From Crocodylus rhombifer (taxonomy: Eukaryota > Chordata > Crocodylia > Crocodylidae), in contig JAVSML010024566.1 of NCBI GenBank assembly GCA_038503035.1, positions 192,776-256,775 of the forward strand: DNA of 64,000 nucleotides. The letters run 5' to 3'. This document shows, piece by piece, positions 24,896 to 35,884 of the stretch. The notes under the pieces were generated by a model that saw only the letters and a list, made by a program, of their open reading frames with translations, was not told the DNA's origin and did not search any database. Every line of letters begins with the position of its first letter. Within the stretch, counting starts at the first letter, position 1. Both the position numbers and the translations under genes were made by a program.

Positions 24896-26079
24896 TAAGA
24901 GGAAAGCTGATAAGTACTAATTACTACAGAACTGCTGTCCCAGGCAAGAATCAGCCCAAGATGCTAGTTGTGTTAAAAGGCATGACAAAATAGGTATGAA
25001 TTTCTGTATGACATGGTTATGACTCACTCTGGAATATGAAAAACTACCCTTGTCTGCAAGGCAAGGCAGGAAGGCTTGTATCTTCCCAGTGTAGAAATTT
25101 CAGAGACTGTAATTGATATGATTAAGGACAGGAAGTATGTCCTTATGAAAAGGAAACACAGGAAATTAAATGTCACTTCTTTGAAAGAATAAATCATATA
25201 ACTTTGTTGCACTTTGGGCAGATCTCAGGGAAGATAAGCTTAACTGTTTACTGCTTGAAAGAACCTTGATATTATACTGCCTGTGGAGACTAGAGCTGAC
25301 CTCATTCCCTACCTGGGCATTGTCCAGTTCCAGGTCATACCTCTGAGTTAAGAAGGTTCCATAGTCTGGCCTTTTAACTTTAATTGAAGTTAAAATAAAA
25401 GGAAATTCTGTCCTCATATAGGACTAGTAATTTCTTTTGAAATCCAGTAAAATAGGAAAATGGACAGGTTAAAGCATTTATTTCCCTAACACTTTATTGA
25501 GTTTCTCTCTGCTCAGGATTCCACCTTAGAACTTTGCAGAACAAATGATTCACACTGAAACAGAATTTGCCATTTGGGGCATAAACTGAAGCTTATTCCT
25601 TATCAATGATTTTGTTGCCATGGTTCTTGCTGCTGGTCTCATGAGCACTGTACTCCTGAATAACTGGCACTGGCAGCAAAGTGAGAAAACTTGCTTGGCA
25701 AGCTATGAAATGTGGTAGGTTACTAACCTAAAAATTTATTCTTCACCTTCCCTAAGGCTGATCTAATAGAGTATCAACAAAAAAGACTAATTCTTATGTA
25801 GGGGTACTTCTTCCAAAAAGACACCATAGACAGATGTCTGTAACTTACATAATAGTTAAGCATACTTCTTTATTACTGACTTAAATAGTTTCCATTTGGG
25901 CATTCAAAGATTATTAGATTATCAACTGTAGCATTTGGGATCTAGTGGAGCATGTAATTGCTAGCAAGATTCTGAGGCCTACAGAAGTAGTTTTGGAGTG
26001 GTTTAAATCATTTTTTCTATGATGTCTTTCTGAAAGAAATACCTAGAGTTCTAGGTTCTGTACATTATTTCCCAATGAT
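24896..26079. other. No gene recognised
   Basis: AT-rich, short ORFs only. Confidence 0.5.
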
Positions 26080-26450
26080 GTTTATGTATGTTAGCTGATG
26101 ACTACTTAATGCAAAGTAGATGTGGGTTCAACTCTCCTTTGGCTGAGCAGGACCTAGATCCCAGATGTCTCATATCCTAACCACTACCTACCTCAAGAAA
26201 GCAGAAATGGATGCCAGCACCAAGACTTGGGAGAAGCTGTCACTTGACCAATTCTAATGATGCCAAACCTCAACCAAAGCACCTGCCCATTTTGAGGTAA
26301 AGTGTTTCTCTCTCAAAGCAGAGAAGAGAGAGCAGAGGAAGGAAAAGGAGAGAAACCCTGGCCTATAGTCTACCCCGCTGAGGAAAGACCTGCAACGAGA
26401 GGGGAGGTGTGGCTTAACCTCTGAGAAACCTGCCACTTCAAACACTCCTG
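26080..26450. repeat. Possible old repeat with a tRNA-like B-box word
   Basis: GGGTTCAACTCTCC near 26127 resembles a pol III B box, and 'cctaaccacta' follows downstream. These are features of some old tRNA-derived or MITE repeats. No cloverleaf can be folded around it, so it is not called a tRNA gene. Confidence 0.3.
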
Positions 26451-26889
26451 CATCCTAGGAAATCTCTAGCCACTCTATGTGGGAAAGGAAATTAAGCATT
26501 AAGACTAAATAGAACAATCCTCCTGCACAGCAAGGAAATCAATGAAAAGCAAACTGAGCGCCAATAAATAACCCAGTCTCTTTCCACAATTAACAGCCCA
26601 TTCAGGATGGGCTGGATCGGTGGACCTCATTATTCCAAGAAAGGAAATTTTTAGGTATGACACAGATAAATTTTCCTACTCCTATTCATGAGAACCACAG
26701 ATCTATGTTTTTCATACCTGTGTCCAATCAAGAATACTACCTACAGCAATGGACAGATACCAAAGAAGCTAATCCTTTTTCATGGTTACCGGGATGTTAC
26801 AAAAATGAAACACATTTACAAAAGGTAGTACTAGATGACTGGATATCTAGTTTACATAATTTTGAATAAAGTCAAATAAGTCAAATAAA
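26451..26889. other. No gene recognised
   Basis: Nothing identifiable before CR1-C. Confidence 0.45.
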
Positions 26890-27395
26890 AACTTTGACTT
26901 GGTTGAGCTAATTGAAAACTGGTGGGACCCTGCCCATGATTGGGCAGTAAGCATTGAGGGCTGTACAGATGTGATAGAGTGGGAGAAAGGGGGGTGTTGC
27001 TATGTTAAGGAGCAATATACATTTTCCATAATCAAGATGGGATGAGAGGAGGGGCAAATGGAGGTATTGTGGGTCAGAATACAAGGGAGACGGCGGGGAA
27101 AGGGACTTGGTGGGGGGGGTCTATTACAGGCCACCACATCAGGAGGATGAGCTGGACCTGGAATTCTCAAGACATCTCTCAGAGGCCATACTGTGAAGGG
27201 ACACGGTTGTCACGAGTGATCTAAACTACCCCGACATCTGCTGGGAGGAACAGTCAGCCACATGTAACTGCTCATGTAGGTTCTTAACCTGCATACAGGA
27301 CCTTTGCCTAACACAGGGACTATAAGGTCCCACTAGGGGGAACGCATTACTGCATTTGGTGTTGGATACAGGGGATGATCTGGTGGGGGACCTAC

Positions 27396-27534
27396 AGACA
27401 CCTTCAAGAGCAAATTGGATGCTTATCTTGCTGGGATCCTATGACCCCAGCTGACTTCCTGCCCTTTAGGCAAGGGGTTGGACTCAATGATCTTTTGAGG
27501 TCCCTTCCAGCCCTAATGTCTATGAAATCTATGA
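27396..27534 (+). mobile_element. Short CR1 3' tail inserted in CR1-C
   Basis: About 139 bp: the last codons of a CR1 ORF (TFKSKLDAYLAGIL), the 3' UTR and two TCTATGAAA-type units. The endonuclease reading on either side is continuous once it is removed. This is a strongly 5'-truncated young insertion. Confidence 0.85.
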
Positions 27535-28157
27535 CACAATGTAACCTAGGGAGCAGTGACCATCAGCTGAATGAATTCATTATCTGGTGTAGGGTGGGAA
27601 AGATAACCAGTAGGGCAGAAGTGCTAGACTTCAAAAAGGCTCAGGAGATTAGTTAGTGAGGCACTGAAGAACAGGAGCATTGGTGAGATGGGAGTCCAGG
27701 ATGGGTGGTCGTTCCTAAAGGGAACAATCCTTCAGACACAGAAAGAGACAATCCCATTGCTCAGGAAAAGGAGCAAAGGGGCCAAGAAACCCTCTTGGCT
27801 GAACACGGAAATCCAGGAAAGCCTAGGGGCAAGAAAAGAGGCATATAGGGGTAGCTATCAAGGTGGAATATACCTACTTGGCCCACACTTGCAGGGAAGC
27901 CGTTAAAAAGGCCAAAGCAGAAATGGAATTTAGGTTGGCAACAAAAATTGAAGACAACAAAAAGTCCACGTTCAGGTATATAGGCAGTAAAAAGAAGACA
28001 CAGGGTAGCATGGGACCCCTACAGGACAAACTAGGGCAATTATTGACAGATAGCGGGGACAAGGCTGAACTCTTTAAAGTTTTTTTTGCTTCTGTATTCC
28101 TAAATGCGTACCAAGACAAATCTCCCAACTGGATCACAGACAAGCACAAAAGTGTCA

Positions 28158-28625
28158 CCAGTAGGCCTGTGCAAATAGGGAACTATTTGATCCGGGTTCG
28201 GATTCAGCTGATTCGGACACCAGTGATTCGATTCGGAGCTCCAAATCAGTTTCCTGCTTCAATTCAGCCAAATCAGCTCTGAAGCTTCAGAGCCAATTTG
28301 GAGATTCGGCCATAGAGTATAATGGGGAAAAAAATGGAATATCTATAACTTTGTTGTTTTTTGTCCAATTTCGATGAAACCTGCAGTGGTGCCAGCCTCT
28401 GCTGAGAGCATAAAGCCTGCCAAGTTTCAGGGAGATAGGTACAGGGAGTTGGGGGAAACTGCACCCCAAATTCTTGAAAGCAAAACTCATGTCACGTGTA
28501 TGTGTTACACCACAGCAGGGTGAAAAATGCAGAAGTGGTAGCCCCTGGTGAGGCCACAAAGCCTGCCAAGTGTCAAGAAGATAGGTGGAGCGGTTTGGGG
28601 GAAACTGTACCTCAAGCTGCATAGT
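28158..28625 (+). mobile_element. Unclassified repeat inserted in CR1-C
   Basis: It begins TAGGCCTGTGCAAAT and contains dense GATTCGG/AATCAG words and two similar 'aaagcctgccaagt(g/t)tca' blocks near 28411 and 28558. It is related to the copy at 8110. No ORF with a domain and no clear terminal inverted repeats were found. Confidence 0.55.
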
Positions 28626-29277
28626 TGACACCAGGAGGAACATGAGTCATCAGTATGATGAAGTGATCAGTAAAGCTAACCACAGTTTATCATGCATTAA
28701 CAGGTGCATGACAAACAGGTCCAGGGAGGTGATACTTCCCCTCCATGCAGCACTGGTCAGGCCATAGTTGGAGTATTGTATCCAGTTTTGGGCACCACAC
28801 TTCAAGAGTGATGTGGACAACCTCAAGAGGGTTCAGAGGAGGCTCACTCATAAGGTTAGGGGCTTGCAGGCAAAGCCCTACAAGGACAGATGGAGGGACC
28901 TGGATCTCTTCAACCTCTGCAAGAGAAGGCTGAGAGGTGATTTTTGTGGCCGCCTACAAATTCATCGGGGGGTGGGGAAAGGCAGCAAGGAATAGCAGAT
29001 GCTCTGTTTGCCAGGGCACCCCTTGGAGTAACTAGGAACAATGGCCACAAACTGATGGAGAGCAGATTTAGGTTACACATCAAGAAGAACTTCTTTACAG
29101 TACAGGTTACCAGAATCTGGAATGGGCTTCCAAGGGAGGTGGTGCTCTCCCTTACCTTGGGGGTCTTTAAGAGGAGGCTAGACATGCAACTGGTTGGGGT
29201 CATTTAACCCCAGAGCTCTTTACTGCCCAGGGCTGGGGGTCAGACTCAATGATCTACTGAGGTCCCTTCTATGAATC

Positions 29278-30007
29278 TGGAGAAGGTACAAATAGATTAT
29301 TACAAGGCTGCTTTAGATTTCCTCCTGTGAAACATAAAATCTTTCTGCCCATGAAGTTGTCACAATTCTTAAAAAAGAGCAGATTTTGGAGTATAAAATA
29401 CCTTAGCCACATGGAAGCATAAGATCAAGGCCTTCTTTTCTTTTAGTTATGGATGATAAAGCATAAGCAAGCATTTGCCTTTCTGAACTGAGCTGCATGA
29501 TGAATATGTATTATGAGGACCCTGAGAGGTCCATAACATGCTACAATTTCTCTTCAGGATGCAAGAAAGTTGACTGGAAGAACACAAAAACCTTTCCATA
29601 TTCTACAATGCCAGCAGTTAATCTTTTCTAGGAAGACTGAAGTGCCAAGGACCACTTTATGGAAGACAGAGCATTAGGTTTTCAGCAAAAAAGCTCACAA
29701 CCCTCACATTCTGAGAAGAAAGGAAATTGTTATTAAAAAAAGTTTTAGAATGGCGAGAAAGGAATGGAAAGTGATTGAGTCATAATGATACTAAGAATCA
29801 GGTTAAGACTGACAGAGGACCTCTGTGACTTTCAGGAGGTTGTAGAAGAGATGCTGCTTTAAAAAAAGTAATATATATGCATAAGATGTAATCTGTTGCC
29901 TGCTGCACTAAGACTGTTAGACAAAGTGACAACTTGGCCACTGAGGTCCCTGGTACATGTTACACTTAAGATATCATTAACCAGTTAATCAAGTCTTTTG
30001 TTTTTAT
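29278..30007. other. No gene recognised
   Basis: AT-rich; nothing identified. Confidence 0.5.
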
Positions 30008-30192
30008 CTGGCCACACGTTAATGAAATTAATGATGTGATTAAACAAGGAATAAGCCACAACATTATTATACCAGACCTGGCCACATGTTCATTTAATAG
30101 TGTGATAGGTACCAGCCACAAATTTATTACACATTTTTTGTGTAATAAATTTAAGGTTTATTCCTCATTTTATAATGACATTAACTGGCCAG
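30008..30192. repeat. Foldback element with a perfect 14-bp core hairpin
   Basis: The outer arms (TGGCCACACGTTAATG and the inverse of TTAACTGGCCA) pair imperfectly. Inside, AAATTTATTACACA (30120-30133) and its exact complement (30139-30152) flank five T. The structure suggests a small MITE. Confidence 0.6.
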
Positions 30193-30458
30193 GCCTCTTT
30201 TACCAGACTAGAGTTATAAAATTACAAGTGCTGTTTCTGGTCTGAACCTCTGTAGCATTTTGGCAAGAAAACAAAACGCGATGTGTAAAAAATGTCTCTT
30301 TCGCCACCTTTGTGACAAGGTGTCAACTGCATTGGCTTTGTGATCCCACTTAGTGAGCAAATTCCTTTACCAGATGATAGAACATTTTGCCTGCTTGGAT
30401 AGTGGGCCAAAAACCTCATTATGCCTTGGATGTGAATGAAGTAAGCAGACTAATTGTA

Positions 30459-32690
30459 GATTTCATAGATTTCATAGACATTAGGGCTGGAAGGGACCTC
30501 AGGAGATCATCGAGTCCAGCCCCCTGCCCAAAGGGCAGGAAGTCAGCTGGGGTCATAGGTGTTCAATGTAGGTACTTGAACCACCTCCGATGGCAGACCG
30601 TTCCAGACCTTGGGGGCTCGGACAGTAAAGAAATTCTTCCTTATATCCAGCCTGAAACGGTCTTGCAGGAGTTTGTGATTGTTCGACCTCGTCATCCCTT
30701 GGGGCGCTCTGGTGAACAGATGTTCCCCCAGATCCTGGTGGTCACCTCTGATAAACTTATAGGTGGCCATCAGATCACCCCTGAGCCTACGCTTTTCCAG
30801 GCTAAAGAGTCCCATGGCTCTCAGCCTGTCATCGTAAGATCTGTTTTCCTGACCTCTGATCATGCGCGTGGCTCTCCTCTGGACTCTCTCAAGCTTCTCC
30901 ACATCCTTTTTGAATTGTGGAGCCCAAAACTGGACGCAGTACTCCAGCTGCGGCCTCACCAAGGCCGAGTACAAGGGGAGAATGATGTCCCGCGATTTGC
31001 TCGAGAAGCATCTATGGATGCAAGCCAGTGTTTTGGTCGCTTTACTAGCCGCAGCATCGCATTGCAGGTTCATGTTCATCTTGGGGTCAGTGATGACCCC
31101 CAAGTCTCTTTCTTCTGTAGTGCTATCCAACGTAGCACTGCCGAGCCTATAAGGATGCTGCAGGTTTTTCCTCCCAAGGTGGAGAACCTTGCATTTATCG
31201 GTGTTAAACACCATGAGGTTCTCGTCTGCCCATTTGCTGAGCTTGTCCAGGTCAGCCTGGATCACCCGCCTATCTTCTGGCGTGGATGCTTTGCCCCAAA
31301 GTTTGGTGTCATCGGCGAACTTGGCCAGTCCACTCCTGACTCCAATGTCCACATTGTTAATGAAGATGTTGAACAGGATGGGTCCCAGGACAGAGCCTTG
31401 AGGGACCCCACCGGTCACAGGGCACCACGATGAGTGACTGCCATCAATTACAACCCTCTGGGTCCGACCACGGAGCCAGTTTCCCAGCCAGCGGATCGTG
31501 GTGGAGCCAAGGCCACAACTGGCCAGTTTGGCCAAGAGGTGATCGTGGGATACCAGATCAAAGGCTTTTCTGAAGTCAAGATATATGACATCAATCTCTT
31601 CTCCCTTGTCCAGGTGATAGGTCACCTGGTCATAGAAGGAAATGAGATTGGTCAAACAAGACCTACCCGCAACAAACCCGTGCTGGCTATCCCTTAGGAT
31701 GTTAGCCTGGGCCTGTCCATCAAGGATGGCCTCCTTAATAAACTTTTCTAAGATCTTCCCCAGGATAGAAGTCAGGCTAATGGGCCTGTAGTTAGCCAGA
31801 TCCACTCTCCTCCCTTTCTTGAAGATCAGCACCACATTGGCCTTCTTCCAGTCTTCAGGCACTACACCAGAGCGCCAGGAGTTTTCAAAGATCCGTGCCA
31901 GGGTCTGGGCTATGACGCTCGCCAGCTCCTTGAGTACCCTGGGGTGCAGATTGTCAGGGCCGGCTGACTTGAAGGTATCCAGCTTCTCAAGGTGTTCCTT
32001 CACGAGGTCAGCATTTATGGAGGGCAGGGGACCCCCATCACCCAGATCTACCTGTCCCATAGGAGGCATGGGCATCCCATGGGACTGATGAAAGACTGAC
32101 GGAAAGTACCTATTTAATTGGTTGGCTTTTTCCTGGGCGTCAGTTGTCAGTTGCCCCATCTGGTTTACCAGGGGTCCAAAATTGCCCTTGCTTTTCCTCC
32201 GGCTCCCCACATATCTGAAAAAGGACTTTTTGTTGTCCTTGATGCTTGAAGCTAGTTGGAGTTCAGTTGCAGCCTTGGCTTTCCTGGTTTGCTCCCTGCA
32301 GGACCGGACCAGTGCAGAATTATTCTCCTTGGAGGTGAATCGCGTCCTCCATCCTTGGTAGGCTTTCCTTTTTAGCCACAGGAGGTCCGCTAGGTCCCTA
32401 GAGAGCCAGGAGGGCTGCTGTGCCTTCTTGCTGCCTTTCCTCCGTGTTGGAATAGATTTAGCTTGTGCATTGAGGATCGCTTCCTTGAGAAGCAACCACT
32501 CTTCTTGAACTCCCATCTCCCTGGGGTCATGGTCCCTGAGGGCCTGACCGACTAGCCTCTTGAGCTTGTCAAAGTCGGCTTTTCTGAAGTCAAGGACTTC
32601 TGTGTTGCTGACTGACTCGCCAGCTTTACGGTGGATGGTGAAGGTGATCAGCTCGTGGTCGCTGTCACCCAGCTTCCCATCTCTGCTCAA
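30459..32690 (-). mobile_element. CR1-D LINE, young, 5'-truncated
   Basis: About 2.2 kb on the minus strand. The 3' end (left side here) has two TCTATGAAA-type units at about 30457-30480, then the conserved 3' UTR. A deletion of about 36 bp relative to CR1-E and F removes the usual last codons (TFK...LAGI) just before the UTR. The 5' limit is about 32690, where homology stops at RDGKLGDSDHE in the endonuclease domain. No stop or frameshift interrupts about 710 codons, unlike all other copies in the window, so this insertion is comparatively recent. Lacking ORF1 and most of the endonuclease, it cannot move by itself. Confidence 0.93.
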
Positions 32691-32732
32691 CTCAACAGGA
32701 AGTGAATGTCTTTTAAGGACTGTAGACTTCAC
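30543..32732 (-). CDS. CR1-D ORF2 fragment: endonuclease C-terminus and reverse transcriptase
   Basis: 729 codons. Residues 21-30 hold the SDH motif of the APE-like endonuclease. 106-210 is the linker, with WLSRDLADLLWLKRKAYQGW and IKDNKKSFFRYVGS. Reverse transcriptase runs from about 240. NYRPISLTSILGK lies at 314-326, motif A DFRKAFDLVSH at 386-396 with catalytic Asp386, motif B GGVPQGSVLGP at 441-451, and FADD at 472-475 with Asp474 and Asp475. The C-terminal CR1 region with EYCVQFWAP lies at 597-605. All catalytic residues are present. The first 15 or so codons, including the Met, lie in flanking DNA, so the start is not native; intact CR1 ORF2 is longer by most of an endonuclease domain. 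The C-terminus ends YDPS because of the small deletion. Probably not expressed as a working protein. Confidence 0.88.
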   Translation of the reverse strand: MKSTVLKRHSLPVELSRDGKLGDSDHELITFTIHRKAGESVSNTEVLDFRKADFDKLKRLVGQALRDHDPREMGVQEEWLLLKEAILNAQAKSIPTRRKGSKKAQQPSWLSRDLADLLWLKRKAYQGWRTRFTSKENNSALVRSCREQTRKAKAATELQLASSIKDNKKSFFRYVGSRRKSKGNFGPLVNQMGQLTTDAQEKANQLNRYFPSVFHQSHGMPMPPMGQVDLGDGGPLPSINADLVKEHLEKLDTFKSAGPDNLHPRVLKELASVIAQTLARIFENSWRSGVVPEDWKKANVVLIFKKGRRVDLANYRPISLTSILGKILEKFIKEAILDGQAQANILRDSQHGFVAGRSCLTNLISFYDQVTYHLDKGEEIDVIYLDFRKAFDLVSHDHLLAKLASCGLGSTTIRWLGNWLRGRTQRVVIDGSHSSWCPVTGGVPQGSVLGPILFNIFINNVDIGVRSGLAKFADDTKLWGKASTPEDRRVIQADLDKLSKWADENLMVFNTDKCKVLHLGRKNLQHPYRLGSATLDSTTEERDLGVITDPKMNMNLQCDAAASKATKTLACIHRCFSSKSRDIILPLYSALVRPQLEYCVQFWAPQFKKDVEKLERVQRRATRMIRGQENRSYDDRLRAMGLFSLEKRRLRGDLMATYKFIRGDHQDLGEHLFTRAPQGMTRSNNHKLLQDRFRLDIRKNFFTVRAPKVWNGLPSEVVQVPTLNTYDPS

Positions 32733-32809
32733 TCCCTCTCATCAGTCTGTGTAGATTTTGCTCACTGTTTTCTGAAACAGTATATAAAAACTGCAATTAA
32801 GGCAGAGTA

Positions 32810-33037
32810 CAGGTACTCCTCACTTAATGTTGTCCGGGTTAATGTTGTTTCGTTATTACGTTGTTGATCTATTAGAGTACATACTCGTTTAAAGTTGCAC
32901 AACGTTCAGTTATAACGTTGTTTGGCCACTGCCTGCTAGTAGATAACTACTGTAACAACTGGATTCACTTAACATTGTTTCTCTTTTAAATCACATTTTT
33001 CAAGAACGTAACAATGACGTTAAGCAAGAAGCAGCTG
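32810..33037. mobile_element. Tc1/mariner (pogo/Tigger-like) MITE
   Basis: 228 bp with ends CAGGTACTCCTCACTTAA and, inverted, CAGCTGCTTCTTGCTTAA. It is flanked by TA on each side (32808-32809, 33038-33039), the target duplication of Tc1/mariner elements. The interior repeats 'aacgttgtt'-like words. Non-coding. Confidence 0.75.
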
Positions 33038-33039
33038 TA

Positions 33040-33609
33040 TTACACAATTGTAACTCTAAGGGGATGGTTTCAAAAGGAGAGGGGGAGCTGCTACTCCTTT
33101 GCACCATGCAGTAACTATTATGCCGTAATAGTTATGTATGCAGAAGCCTTTAATCATACAATGCAGCAAAACCACTATAAATTTAACTCTGCTTTATCCA
33201 GGGTTCAAGTTGGGACAGTTTAGCTTACTTGTATCACTACATGCTGGTGTGCATATACCACTTAGAGTGTAACAGCTGCTGCATGCTGTCTTCCCTTTTG
33301 AAATTGTTCCAAGTAAATGTTTGGTCATACCCTGAGACGTTGGAGGCAGAAAATCTGGTGAGAGGATAAGATACACAATGAAGTACCATATCCCCATAGA
33401 ACATATCAGTTTCCAACATTTGAGAGAAAAAGTTGAACCCAGTACATTATACTGGGGAAGAGGTAAGAATAAAGACTCTCTTACCAGAAATAGATAGCTT
33501 TCTTTCTATTGTATTGAAATCTGTAACGTGTTTAGCATACTGTGGGTGAATCTCCATGTGAAATTAACGTGACACAATAAAGAATGGAGCAGTTTGAGCC
33601 AGAATCAGC
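33040..33609. other. No gene recognised
   Basis: Nothing identifiable. Confidence 0.45.
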
Positions 33610-34008
33610 TGTTCCTGGGCATAGCATCTACACAGTCTAAGAAGGGGTGGAGCAGCCTCTGGCTGGCAGCAGGCTCGTGGGGTCAGCTTGGGGCTCCAGG
33701 TGGCAGCATCAAGCAGCAGAGGGGCTGGCTGGAGCACAAGAGTTCTAAAGTGTGGAGCCGTAAAGCAGGCAGCTCCTGCATTTTAGCAGCCTTGTGCTCT
33801 AGCCAGCCCATCCCCATCTACACATGTGCTTTGTCACACTTCATTACTCCACTGTAAGATAGTACTGCCCCTGAAGGTACTATCCTACAGCAGAGTTAAT
33901 TCACTTACTGCACCCTAATATGGGCACATGTATAAACTTCAATGCTTTACTGTGGAGATAATTAGTCTACTCTGCAGTAAAGTGCATGTGTAGATGCATC
34001 TTGTTGGT
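33610..34008. mobile_element. MITE-like element with GCATCTACACA ends
   Basis: The left end contains GCATAGCATCTACACAG; the inverse of the right end contains GATGCATCTACACATGCAC. The internal 'gtaagatagta' and 'tactatccta' words are also inverted. It resembles the ends at 36768-37026. The exact termini are uncertain. Confidence 0.5.
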
Positions 34009-34189
34009 ACTATAAAAGTATCAGGGCCTTAAGCCATATGAACAGTCTGATTGACATCAGTGAGACTGTTTGTGTGGTTAAGGTTCATTATTTATCTGGG
34101 CTGGGTTTTTGATGCATAATGGACCTGGTTAGAGATTCTGAAGATCTGAAAGAGCTATTTTAAATTTAGTTTTGCTGCTATAAATTTAA

Positions 34190-35200
34190 TACAAATAGAG
34201 TTGGAAGAGACTCAAAGTTCATTTCTTAACCATGCCTCTCCCCCTACACACACACAGGCAAGATTTATTATTCTAAAACCATAAGAGAGGTCTCAATTCA
34301 ATTCAGTCCCTTCTTGAAAAACCTCCAGTGAAGGCGATTGTACAGCCTCCCCAGGCAGATTGTTTCCTCATTTTACACTTAAGAAGGTGCTCTCTACATT
34401 TGATCTAAATCTGCTTGATTGTAGTTTAAACCTATTACTGCCTGGTGTTTTGCTCTCTTTTTGTGACAAGGGGTAATAATTTTTCTTCATTTTATTTCTG
34501 ACAGCATTTCAAATGTTTCAAAGCCGCTATCGTGTCTGCCCCCCACAATTTCTTTTTATCCCTAACTAAACATATCTAGTTCTTTCAACATTTCTCCCTA
34601 GAGATTGCATTTCAACCCCTTTATCATCTTCATGTTTCCCTACAGCATTCTTATAATGCAGTGCTGAAAACTGGATGGAGCAGTCTAGCTGATTCCTGAT
34701 TAATGATGAACAGAGTAGTGTTATCATATTCCATGCCCTGCATACAATTATTCTGTTAAAGCAAACCACACCTGTATGGTTTTTTTGTTTTTGTTTGGTT
34801 TTTTTGTGGGGAGAGGAGGCAGATGGTTAAGGAGGAAAAGCATCCCATTCCAAACTCACGTTGAGTTTTTGATCCATTAAATCCACAGATATTTCTTGGT
34901 TGTGCTACTGCCAAGCCAGTTTTCCCTGCAATCTTTACATGTACAATCTTCCCTTATATGTAGCACCTTATATTGGTCAATTTCACTTGGTTTGATAGCT
35001 CAGTTCCCCATTTTGTTACTTTAATTTCATCTTCCAAAAGTTGGTCAGTCCTCTGACTTTCATGTCATCCGCAACTGTTCAATAAACTCTATTTTTGCAT
35101 CCAAGTCACTGTAAAAGTGTTAAGTAGCACTAGGTCTAGAACAGATTCCAGTGAAACTCCACTTGAGACCTCTTGATAGTTTGACATCTATTAGAAAAGG
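34190..35200 (-). mobile_element. Old CR1/L3-like LINE fossil
   Basis: On the plus strand this reads as the typical antisense CR1 text. GAGTTGGAAGAGACTC near the 3' end is followed by antisense of the C-terminal ORF ('cctccagtga', 'gcctccccaggcag') and later antisense of the motif B/FADD area ('tcatccgcaact', 'ccagtgaaactccac'). It is strongly diverged with many indels, far older than CR1-A to F. Confidence 0.7.
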
Positions 35201-35720
35201 GAGAAATGGGGCACTTGCATGTAGGCAAGGGCTGTCTCTTTCCTAAACAAAGAAACAAGTACATCATAAACTGCCTATGGTAGTCCAAGATAATCAATAA
35301 GCTCAACGCTCAACCAATGTTTGGATTCTATCATGTGCTATTCCTGTCAGAGATCATCTATATACTACACAGCTATGGCTTTCAATGTAGCAAGCCAGCT
35401 AAGGAATTCCTGTAAACCTCAAGGTTCAGAGTCTGCCTATGAGATTAGTCTATATACAAGTCACATTCAGGGATTTCCCTTGAATAAAACGTTGGGCCCC
35501 TAGGAAGTTCCCTTCTGGACCCAGTCCAGCACAATCTTCCAATCTGAACTCTGTCCTTCTCAAGGCAAGAAAACCACTTAAAAGATTGACCACCAATTAC
35601 TCCCCATTTTGAAGAGAACTCTCAATTTGAAATCTCTCCCCAGCCCCTCCCACTCTCCCTCAACCCCCTGAGAAAAAGCATCAAGGGAGGGATAAGAAAA
35701 AGAGATCTTTCAGACCAAGG
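35201..35720. other. No gene recognised
   Basis: Short ORFs only. Confidence 0.45.
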
Positions 35721-35884
35721 CTAGGGACAGAAATTACACAAAAACCAATCTAAGTGATCAGCAACTGGTTTAAACCTGTAACAGAATTTCAAAATTGCTG
35801 AAACTGGTTTACAATAAACCTGTTTGAATGTAGTATCAGATTTAACTGCTTTAAGTCAAACCAGTTTATGAAATTTCTATCCCA
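35721..35884. mobile_element. Palindromic MITE-like element
   Basis: CTAGGGACAGAAATTAC on the left is mirrored by the inverse CTGGGATAGAAATTTC on the right. Inside, AACTGGTTTAAACC-type words occur in both orientations. No target duplication was convincingly found. Confidence 0.5.

Larger units (their letters stand above)
26890..29277 (+). mobile_element. CR1-C LINE, mosaic with two insertions
   Basis: It starts in the apurinic-like endonuclease domain (ENWWDPAHDWAVSIEGC at about 26911-26961) and continues to a YPDICWEE motif near 27225-27250. It is then cut by a short CR1 tail and resumes at SSDHQL near 27550, the conserved SDH of the endonuclease. The linker and IEDNKKSTFRYIGSKKK follow at 27940-28000. 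A second insertion (28158-28625) coincides with the loss of most of the reverse transcriptase. The C-terminal part returns at about 28626 (NMSHQYD, CINRCMTNRSREVILPLHA, LEYCIQFWAPHFKSDVDNL). Stops and frameshifts make it non-coding. The 3' end near 29277 lacks most terminal repeat units. Confidence 0.85.

Noticed and set aside
26117..26180. tRNA-like GGGTTCAA word
   Set aside because: Only a B-box-like word. No acceptor, anticodon or D-arm pairing could be made around it.
30387..31433. 348-codon plus-strand ORF
   Set aside because: It is the antisense shadow of the CR1-D reverse transcriptase. It has no domain of its own.
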